Source of the DNA: Gammaproteobacteria bacterium
GTDB taxonomy: Bacteria > Pseudomonadota > Gammaproteobacteria > Pseudomonadales > Azotimanducaceae
DNA length: 12,069 bases
Reading direction: 5' to 3'
Assembly (NCBI GenBank): GCA_002690405.1
Contig: NZEI01000114.1
Span: 5,758-17,826 of the forward strand
A program made the translations under genes and the position numbers. Below are positions 7,219 through 12,069 of this stretch, one piece after another. How positions within the stretch are numbered: the first letter of the stretch is position 1; each line of letters opens with the position of its first letter. Below the pieces are notes generated by a model. That model searched no databases. It had not been told where the DNA came from and saw only the letters and a program-made list of their open reading frames with translations.

Positions 7219-8082
7219 TCAGAACGCAGGCGCCGAAGGCCGGTATTTTGGCAATTGGGAAGGAACTTTGCTGAGGTCGAAGTGCTCAACGGCCCAGAAT
7301 AACAATGTGTCAACAGAATCGGCTGCCTGTGGAGCGTGAAAACCCAAGTAACTTAGCGCTGCGCGAAGGTTGGATAGAGCGATAGCGTCGTTCAGCGGTG
7401 GCGCGTGGGTTTGTTTTGATAATTTAGTGCCGTCGGCGAATTCTAGACATGGAATATGTGCGTAGTTAGGCGTTGTCAGGCCGAGTAAGTGCATCAAATA
7501 GCGTTGCGGGGCGGTAACCGGTAACAGGTCCTGGCCGCGCAATACCTCGCTGATGGTGTTGCCGTCGTCCACTGCTGTAGCCAAGTTATAAGAGATCAAG
7601 CCGTCCCGGCGCTTGACGATGAAATCGCCTAACTGGGCAGCAAAATTCCCATCAACAGGGCCTAAGAATCCGTCGCCATAGCCGTGTTCAGTGTCCGACA
7701 TCAGTACTCGCACGGCGCGATCAGGGAGGGGTGATTTGGCTGCTCTGCAAGTGCCTGGGTAGCGATCATGGGCACGCAATTGCTTTCTAGTGCAGTTGCA
7801 GTAAAACAGATGCGGTGCCAGCTTTTGTAAAGCGGACTCGTAGGCGGCCGCATGATCGCTTTGAAATATTATCGGACGGTCAGGGTGTAAGCCGTGAGCT
7901 GTGAGGCAGCGGATTATGGCGTTTACAGCGTTTGGGTCTTGTCTTGGAGGATCGAGGTCGTCGATGCGCACCAGCCATTCACCGCCGGCCTGCTTTATCG
8001 AACAATAACTGGCTAACGCGGTGACCAGACTCCCCATATGCAGCGGGCCAGTTGGCGACGGGGCAAAGCGTCCCGTAATCAA
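7219..8082 (-). CDS. gluQ: Glutamyl-Q tRNA(Asp) synthetase
   Basis: GluQRS attaches glutamate to the queuosine base at the wobble position of tRNA(Asp). It is a shortened GluRS catalytic core without the anticodon-binding domain, and 287 residues fits that. Seen: GRFAPSPTGPLHMGS with the HIGH-type motif at 15-18, RIDDLDPPR (39-47), the zinc-site pattern C95-x-C97 ... Y108 ... C112 characteristic of GluQRS, and the KMSKS-type motif KLSKQ at 220-224. The start is TTG, preceded by GAGG at 5-nt spacing, and it places the conserved RFAPSPTG at residue 5 as expected. It begins 30 nt after dksA, the usual dksA-gluQ pairing in gammaproteobacteria, and ends 49 nt before the CbrB-like gene. Full-length GluRS is excluded by length and the missing C-terminal domain. 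Confidence 0.95.
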   Translation of the reverse strand: MITGRFAPSPTGPLHMGSLVTALASYCSIKQAGGEWLVRIDDLDPPRQDPNAVNAIIRCLTAHGLHPDRPIIFQSDHAAAYESALQKLAPHLFYCNCTRKQLRAHDRYPGTCRAAKSPLPDRAVRVLMSDTEHGYGDGFLGPVDGNFAAQLGDFIVKRRDGLISYNLATAVDDGNTISEVLRGQDLLPVTAPQRYLMHLLGLTTPNYAHIPCLEFADGTKLSKQTHAPPLNDAIALSNLRAALSYLGFHAPQAADSVDTLLFWAVEHFDLSKVPSQLPKYRPSAPAF

Positions 8083-8112
8083 GCTAGCCTCGCGTGGGTC
8101 AGCGCGACATCC

Positions 8113-8610
8113 CTAACCGTGGAGTTGTCGTTCCTTAATCTCATCGAGTGCTTTGCAATCAACGCATTGTGTCGCAGTAGGTCTAGCCTCAAGACGCCGC
8201 AGGCCGATTTCTATGCCGCAGGTCTCACAATAGCCGTAATCGTCCTGGTCTAAACGCTCAATCGTGCTGTCGATTTTTTTGATCAACTTACGCTCGCGGT
8301 CGCGGGTCCGTAACTCGATACTAAACTCTTCTTCTTGAGTCGCGCGATCGGCAGGGTCTGGAAAGTTGGCTGCCTCGTCCTGCATATGATTAACGGTACG
8401 GTCTACCTCTTCCATTAAGTCGGTGCGCCAGGCCGAAAGCATAGCTCGAAGGTGGGCGAGCTGCCCCTCACTCATATATTCTTCATTGCGCTTAGGCTTG
8501 TAGGGCGCGAAGTTACGGAATGGAGAATCCGCTGCCGCCGCTTTTTTCTTTTTCGCAGTAGCTGTGGTGCGCTTTTTGGTTGCTGTTTTTGCCTTTGCGT
8601 CAGCCGCCAT
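8113..8610 (-). CDS. dksA: RNA polymerase-binding transcription factor DksA
   Basis: DksA inserts into the secondary channel of RNA polymerase and, with ppGpp, represses rRNA promoters and activates amino acid biosynthesis promoters. The 165-residue form has the coiled-coil tip motif DPADRA with D85, D88 and A90, and the four-cysteine zinc finger C128-x2-C131 ... C149-x2-C152. The block QEEEFSIELRTRDRERKLIKKI is close to E. coli DksA. A Lys/Ala/Thr-rich N-terminal extension (about 28 residues) precedes SPFRNFAPYKPK. I chose the ATG at 8608-8610, which has AGAGGA 6 nt upstream. The frame stays open up to an ATG at 8709, but the extra 33 residues are not DksA-like. It is the first gene of the minus-strand run, followed by gluQ after 30 nt. 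Confidence 0.96.
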   Translation of the reverse strand: MAADAKAKTATKKRTTATAKKKKAAAADSPFRNFAPYKPKRNEEYMSEGQLAHLRAMLSAWRTDLMEEVDRTVNHMQDEAANFPDPADRATQEEEFSIELRTRDRERKLIKKIDSTIERLDQDDYGYCETCGIEIGLRRLEARPTATQCVDCKALDEIKERQLHG

Positions 8611-8616
8611 AATAGG

Positions 8617-8622
8617 TCCTCT
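8617..8622 (-). promoter_or_regulatory. Shine-Dalgarno AGAGGA deciding the dksA start
   Basis: AGAGGA on the minus strand lies 6 nt before the ATG at 8608-8610. It supports this start over the in-frame ATG at 8709, 99 nt upstream. Confidence 0.7.
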
Positions 8623-8699
8623 GTTGGAGATTGCGTAAAGCCCGTAATTGCGAAGGGCGCGTAACCTACCAGAACACAGAACGAATGGCCATAGCCTTT

Positions 8700-8727
8700 T
8701 TGCAATCACTTAGTCGATGCGTATACG
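8700..8727 (+). promoter_or_regulatory. Candidate sigma70 promoter for the aminotransferase-sfsA pair
   Basis: TTGCAA (8700-8705), a 16-nt spacer and TATACG (8722-8727) form a plausible -35/-10 pair, each with 4 of 6 consensus matches. Transcription would begin near 8734, about 45 nt before the aminotransferase ATG. The region 8611-8779 must also hold a dksA promoter on the minus strand; I could not pick a convincing one by eye. Confidence 0.35.
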
Positions 8728-8779
8728 GCTTCAAGATGCAATAGTGCACACTGCGCAGCTCTGACATTGATCTCTAATT

Positions 8780-9949
8780 ATGTATTCACTCCGTAGCTCA
8801 GAAATAGCCCCGTTTACGGTGATGCAGTTGCTGCATCGGGCTCAAGAATTCGAGGCGCAAGGCATGCGCGTCGTGCATTTTGAGGTCGGTGAGCCGGATT
8901 TCACTACCGCGCCTCCAATCATCGAGGCTGGGGTCAATGCCCTGCGCAGTGGTCAGACCAAGTACACGGCGGCGCAAGGTATTCAGCCGCTGCGCGAAAA
9001 GATCTCAGGCTACTATCGCGACCAGGGCCTAGATGTACCCATATCGAGGATTCATATCACCAGCGGTGCCAGCGGTGGATTAGTTTTGTTGGCTGGGTTG
9101 CTTTTAGACCCAGGCGATCGAATGCTGATTACGGACCCCGGGTATCCTTGCAATAAGGTATTTGCGCGCTTGGCCGGTGCGGATACCAAGGCCATAGCGC
9201 TGCCAGCGCAGCGGGGCTTTCAAATAGCGCTAGCCGATGTCGAGTCCGCATGGGAAACCCAGGATCGAGGCATCTTGTTGGCTTCGCCGGCTAATCCCAC
9301 CGGCACCATGTTGGCAGCGAGTACGCTCTCAGAGATTAGCGAATGGGTCGCGGGTCGCGATGGATTTGTAATTCTCGATGAAATATACCAAGGCCTAGTG
9401 CATGGCAAAGCACCTTATACCTCGGGTTTGGCCGTATGCGACGACCTGTTCGTGCTTAACAGTTTCTCCAAGTTCTTTGGTATGACTGGTTGGCGTCTTG
9501 GTTGGGTGGTGCTGCCAGAGAGCGCCACTGAGCGCTTTACCAAGCTGGCGCAAAATTTAGTCATTTCGCCGAGTTCGATTGCCCAGAACGCCGCGTTAGA
9601 AGCCTTTTCCGAAGAGTCCATGAATGTGCATCGGCAGCGTGCTGATGAATTTTCTTTGCGCGCCAAACAGCTCGCCGCCGGTCTGCGAAATCTTGGTTTC
9701 GCCATACCAGTTATGCCCGCGGGTGCTTTTTATCTGTATGTGGATGTGGCGCATACCGGAATGCCAAGTGACGAATTTTGTTGGCGGTTAATAGAGGAAT
9801 ATCAGGTGGCGGTGACCCCAGGCAGCGACTTTGGCGAATTCGAAAGTGACCGTTTTGTCAGATTTGCATATACCACGGATACGGCGTCCATCGATCTTGG
9901 CTTGGAGCGCATTGGTCAGGCGCTTACGGCCTGGGGCATAAGTCAATGA
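8780..9949 (+). CDS. PLP-dependent aminotransferase (class I/II)
   Basis: This is a fold-type I aminotransferase of the aspartate/aromatic aminotransferase superfamily, 389 residues, a normal length. Key features are VGEPDF (36-41), the substrate-binding NPTG at 172-175, D200 and Y203 in ILDEIYQGL (contacts to the PLP ring), the PLP-binding Lys231 in SFSKFFGMTGWRLGW, and the C-terminal Arg361 in VRFAYTTD, which should bind the substrate carboxylate. The specific substrate is not readable from this. The ATG start places SEIAPFTVMQLLHRAQEFEAQG where related enzymes begin; no clear Shine-Dalgarno precedes it, so initiation may be weak or leader-dependent. It is transcribed divergently from dksA. 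Its TGA overlaps the sfsA ATG (ATGA), implying translational coupling. An aminotransferase next to dksA also occurs in Pseudomonas. Confidence 0.9.
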   Translation: MYSLRSSEIAPFTVMQLLHRAQEFEAQGMRVVHFEVGEPDFTTAPPIIEAGVNALRSGQTKYTAAQGIQPLREKISGYYRDQGLDVPISRIHITSGASGGLVLLAGLLLDPGDRMLITDPGYPCNKVFARLAGADTKAIALPAQRGFQIALADVESAWETQDRGILLASPANPTGTMLAASTLSEISEWVAGRDGFVILDEIYQGLVHGKAPYTSGLAVCDDLFVLNSFSKFFGMTGWRLGWVVLPESATERFTKLAQNLVISPSSIAQNAALEAFSEESMNVHRQRADEFSLRAKQLAAGLRNLGFAIPVMPAGAFYLYVDVAHTGMPSDEFCWRLIEEYQVAVTPGSDFGEFESDRFVRFAYTTDTASIDLGLERIGQALTAWGISQ

Positions 9950-10656
9950 TCTTGCCCGAATTACAGGCCGGCACCCTAGTGCGCCGATATAAGCGATTTT
10001 TGGCTGATATTACTGATGCCCAAGGTAAGCTGCTGACGATCCATTGTCCAAATACCGGTGCAATGACTGGCTGCGTTGATCCTGGCAATAAGGTCTATTA
10101 CTCGCGGTCAGACAATGCCAAGCGCAAATATCCTCACACTCTCGAGTTTATAGAAAGCCCCCATGGTCTTGTGGGCGTAAATACAGGCCGCGCTAATCGT
10201 CTGATTGAAGATGCGTTGCGCAGTGGCGTGATTACCGAAATCGGTCAGTGGCCGGCGGCGCAGATTCAGGCCGAGGCAGCCATTCCAAGCGGTGCAGGCC
10301 GCTTTGATTTTCTACTCTCCCAGGGCACGGAACAAATTTTTGTTGAGGTCAAAAGTGTGACGCTACACGTCGAAGCTGGGCTTGGTGCATTTCCCGACGC
10401 TGTAAGTACTCGAGCCTTGAAGCATGTTGAAGAACTGCAATTGCAGGTGCGGCAGGGTGCTCGGGGTGTGTTGCTGTTTTGTGTACAGCACCTTGGCATT
10501 GAGCGCGTCAGTGCCGCTGCTGATATCGATCCTAAGTATGCTGAGGCTGTGCGCAAGGCGGCAGAAAACGGCGTCGAGATTTTGGCTTATGCGTGTAAGA
10601 CGGACTTACGCACCATGTCGCTGAGTCACCGTCTGCCCTTCGATTTCCGTCCTTAA
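9946..10656 (+). CDS. sfsA: SfsA family protein (sugar fermentation stimulation protein)
   Basis: The 236 residues match E. coli SfsA (234). SfsA was named for a maltose-metabolism phenotype and its molecular role is unsettled; the fold has a nucleic-acid-binding N-terminal part and a nuclease-like C-terminal domain. Visible hallmarks are HCPNTGAMTGC (33-43), HTLEFIESPHGLVGVNTGRANRL (64-86), and the PD-(D/E)xK-like set D121 (in GRFDFLL) with E134-x-K136 (in IFVEVKSVTL), followed by FPDAVSTRALKHVEEL. These look intact, so a nuclease-like active site is possible. The ATG at 9946 overlaps the aminotransferase stop by 4 nt (ATGA), so translation is probably coupled. A hairpin with T4 follows the stop. 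In E. coli sfsA also sits beside dksA, so only the inserted aminotransferase differs here. Confidence 0.95.
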   Translation: MILPELQAGTLVRRYKRFLADITDAQGKLLTIHCPNTGAMTGCVDPGNKVYYSRSDNAKRKYPHTLEFIESPHGLVGVNTGRANRLIEDALRSGVITEIGQWPAAQIQAEAAIPSGAGRFDFLLSQGTEQIFVEVKSVTLHVEAGLGAFPDAVSTRALKHVEELQLQVRQGARGVLLFCVQHLGIERVSAAADIDPKYAEAVRKAAENGVEILAYACKTDLRTMSLSHRLPFDFRP

Positions 10657-10673
10657 CGCAGCGCCCGAGTTGG

Positions 10674-10695
10674 GCGCCTACGCATAGGCGCTTTT
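10674..10695 (+). terminator. Intrinsic terminator after sfsA, overlapping the convergent kinase gene
   Basis: GCGCCTA (10674-10680), loop CGCA and TAGGCGC (10685-10691) form a 7-bp stem followed by T4 (10692-10695). It overlaps the last codons and stop of the kinase on the other strand. A second hairpin just upstream, GCGCCC (10661-10666) with GGGCGC (10672-10677), has no T-run and shares bases with this one, so the two are mutually exclusive. On the minus strand neither has a good U-run. Confidence 0.6.
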
Positions 10696-11673
10696 GAGTT
10701 CGGCATATGCCTGCAGTGTTTTAAGTCGTGCACCATATTGGGTGATCAGATGCGCCGCTGCATGATTGGCAAACTTTGCGGCATCGAAGGCGTCCGCACC
10801 TTGGCAGCGAGCGGCTAGGCATGCACCTGCATAGATATCCCCAGCACCGTTTGTGTCCACGGGTGTCACCGCGTGTCCTGGGGACTCTTGCTGCCGACCC
10901 TGCCCGTCGACTATCACAGAGCCTCGTGCACCGACAGTAACAAACACTTCTTCAGCGATGTCTTTGAGCTCCGAGATCGCTACATCTAAGCGATCAGTGC
11001 CAGCCCATGCCAATGCTTCCTCCTCGTTACAGAACAGGCTGTGTACACCGTTACCGAGGATGCGCTGCAGGTTAGCTTTGAATATGGTCACCATGGAGAT
11101 GTCGGATAGGGATACAGCTGTTTTCACCTTATTGGCTTGCGCAATGCCGTGCGCGAGTTCCGCGGCGTCGGTGGCGTTCTCCGACGAACTCAAATAGCCT
11201 TCGACGTAGAACACTTCAGCGGTAGCGAGCGCCTGTTCGTGCAGATCGCCTGCAGCGAGGGTTGCGGAAATACCGAGATCCGTGCACATAGTGCGCTCCG
11301 CATCAGCGCTGATCATGACCAAGCACTGTCCCGAACTGGCCCCAACTTCGGTACTCAAGCAACTTGGATTGAGTTCAATCCCAGCAGCGCCCATTTCGTC
11401 GAGGAAGTAGCGGCCGTTTATGTCATCGGCCACCTTGCAGGTATAGCTTGTTTGCAAGCCAAAACCTTGTGCGGCAAAAATAGTATTGGCAGCGGATCCG
11501 CCACTGCAACGCTGCATTGAAGCACCATCCAGTGCTGCGGTGAGAGCGCTCACCTGCTGTGAGTCTACGAGTGTCATTTGGCCTTTTGGCAGACCCTGAT
11601 TCGCTAGGAATGAATCCTCCACATTGACTTCGACGTCAACAATTGCGTTACCAAGTCCAAAGATCTGTGTCAT
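10678..11673 (-). CDS. PfkB-family carbohydrate/nucleoside kinase (adenosine kinase-like)
   Basis: This is a ribokinase/PfkB-fold kinase of 331 residues. The N-terminal substrate-side motif CSGGSAANTIFAAQGFG lies at 56-72, and the C-terminal PfkB signature DTNGAGDIYAGA at 273-284 contains the anion hole and catalytic base D279. The opening GLGNAIVDVEVNVEDSFLANQGLPKGQMTLVD is typical of the group often labelled adenosine kinase in proteobacteria. The true substrate (adenosine, inosine/guanosine or a sugar) cannot be fixed from the sequence. The ATG start has GGAG about 6 nt upstream. It lies 20 nt downstream of hemL on the same strand and may be co-transcribed with it. It converges on sfsA with only 21 nt between stop codons. 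No truncation is seen. Confidence 0.9.
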   Translation of the reverse strand: MTQIFGLGNAIVDVEVNVEDSFLANQGLPKGQMTLVDSQQVSALTAALDGASMQRCSGGSAANTIFAAQGFGLQTSYTCKVADDINGRYFLDEMGAAGIELNPSCLSTEVGASSGQCLVMISADAERTMCTDLGISATLAAGDLHEQALATAEVFYVEGYLSSSENATDAAELAHGIAQANKVKTAVSLSDISMVTIFKANLQRILGNGVHSLFCNEEEALAWAGTDRLDVAISELKDIAEEVFVTVGARGSVIVDGQGRQQESPGHAVTPVDTNGAGDIYAGACLAARCQGADAFDAAKFANHAAAHLITQYGARLKTLQAYAELKSAYA

Positions 11674-11693
11674 TTTTGCTCCGAAGAAAAGTG

Positions 11694-11960
11694 TTAAGCC
11701 GCAGCCAGATCGCTGAAAGCGACCTCGGCGGCATCTAGTGTGGTCTGAATGATTTCGCTGCTATGCGTTGCGCTAATAAAGCCTGCCTCGAATGCAGAGG
11801 GGGCAAGATAGACACCCTGATTCAACATGGCGTGAAAAAAAGCATTGAATTGGTCAATGTTTGACGCCGCCACATCGTCGTAATCGTTAGCGTGGTCGAT
11901 GCCGAAAAATAGGCTGAACATGCCGCAGACGCGATTTTCGCAAACCTGCAGGCCCGCCAT
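11694..11960 (-). CDS. hemL: Glutamate-1-semialdehyde 2,1-aminomutase, C-terminal fragment
   Basis: HemL is the PLP enzyme converting glutamate-1-semialdehyde to 5-aminolevulinate, the first committed tetrapyrrole precursor. About 87 C-terminal residues are present: AGLQVCENRVCGMFSLFFG, then IDQFNAFFHAMLNQGVYLAPSAFEAGFISATHS, ending with the usual helix (IIQTTLDAAEVAFSDLAAA). The usual family motif is VGGMF; here the first Gly is Cys (RVCGMF). The PLP lysine and the N-terminal ~340 residues of the usual ~427 are absent. Homology stops at about the Ala-Gly of AGLQV; the frame upstream stays open to the window end but reads Arg/Ser/Thr/Cys-rich residues unlike HemL and is very G+C-rich. The ATG at 11958-11960 is therefore unlikely to be a real start. 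Either the gene is broken here or the sequence is chimeric. The kinase follows after 20 nt. Confidence 0.9.
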   Translation of the reverse strand: MAGLQVCENRVCGMFSLFFGIDHANDYDDVAASNIDQFNAFFHAMLNQGVYLAPSAFEAGFISATHSSEIIQTTLDAAEVAFSDLAAA

Positions 11961-11973
11961 GGTGGCGCGGTCG

Positions 11974-12012
11974 GAGCACGTCGAGGCGCCCCTCCTCGAG
12001 CACGTCGAGGCG
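11974..12012 (+). repeat. 15-bp direct repeat in the terminal G+C-rich tail
   Basis: GAGCACGTCGAGGCG occurs at 11974-11988 and again at 11998-12012. In the plus-strand frame each copy encodes EHVEA, so it may be an internal peptide repeat rather than a DNA element. Confidence 0.8.
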
Positions 12013-12050
12013 GCTCGCCGTGCGACCCAGACGACGCTCGAGGAGGGGCG
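11987..12050. repeat. 15-bp perfect inverted repeat in the terminal tail
   Basis: CGCCCCTCCTCGAGC (11987-12001) and its exact reverse complement (12036-12050) are separated by 34 nt. There is no T-run after either arm, so it is not an ordinary terminator. It overlaps the direct repeat and the plus-strand frame. Confidence 0.8.
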
Positions 12051-12069
12051 GGTGATGATCGATGCAGCG

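Larger units (their letters stand above)
11959..12069 (+). other. Foreign-looking G+C-rich tail with a partial plus-strand reading frame
   Basis: By count 80 of the 109 bases from 11961 to the end are G or C (73%), far above the rest of the window. Read on the plus strand from the ATG at 11959, the frame is open for all 37 codons with G or C at the third position in 33 of them, and gives a helix-like peptide containing SEHVEAPLLEHVEAARRATQ. This looks like coding DNA from a high-G+C genome, but I do not recognise the protein. It runs opposite to hemL and replaces the sequence expected there. Confidence 0.55.

Noticed and set aside
8611..8709. In-frame upstream extension of dksA adding 33 residues from an ATG at 8709.
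   Set aside because: The residues are not DksA-like, and the ATG at 8608-8610 has a good Shine-Dalgarno; this is likely an open frame through the 5' leader.
11987..12050. Inverted repeat read as a terminator or an insertion-sequence end.
   Set aside because: There is no T-run, no transposase and no visible target-site duplication; the whole tail is better explained as foreign coding DNA or an assembly chimera.

Overview
The window reads as chromosomal housekeeping DNA of a gammaproteobacterium, at roughly 50% G+C by eye. The order aminotransferase/dksA-gluQ-cbrB-pcnB-(...)-pgi-acs-pnp resembles the known Pseudomonas-type layout (dksA-gluQ-cbrA-cbrB-pcnB-folK-panBCD-pgi-acs), so a Pseudomonas-related or marine gammaproteobacterial lineage is likely. 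This is inferred from gene order and protein motifs; I cannot name a genus. I see no transposase, tRNA, rRNA, CRISPR array or phage gene.

Layout. (1) 1-201 (+): 3' end of pnp, followed by a bidirectional terminator whose T-run overlaps the acs stop codon. (2) 246-8610 (-): seven tightly packed genes, transcribed in the order dksA, gluQ, cbrB-like regulator, pcnB, deoxynucleoside kinase, pgi, acs. Most gaps are 18-49 nt; one is about 100 nt (pcnB to the kinase) and one pair overlaps (regulator/pcnB). (3) 8611-8779: divergent promoter region. (4) 8780-10656 (+): a PLP aminotransferase and sfsA, joined by an ATGA overlap and ended by a hairpin-T4 terminator at 10674-10695. (5) 10678-11960 (-): a PfkB-family sugar/nucleoside kinase, preceded by the C-terminal end of hemL. 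(6) about 11958-12069: a G+C-rich tail (about 73%) that does not continue hemL and looks foreign or chimeric.

Functionally the set covers RNA decay (PcnB adds 3' poly(A) tails; PNPase degrades RNA from the 3' end), the stringent response (DksA), tRNA modification (GluQ), carbon entry (Pgi, Acs), nucleoside salvage (deoxynucleoside kinase, PfkB-family kinase) and tetrapyrrole synthesis (HemL). In Pseudomonas CbrB is part of a carbon-control system that includes acs-type targets, so its presence upstream of acs and pgi is suggestive.

The most interesting observations are within familiar genes. The CbrB-like regulator has lost the sigma54-contacting GAFTGA loop and key receiver residues, and no cbrA lies beside it. 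pcnB probably starts at a CTG codon that overlaps the regulator's stop codon. folK and panBCD are absent from the places they occupy in the Pseudomonas-type order. The last ~110 bases look like an assembly or biological chimera. I found no clearly new multi-gene system.
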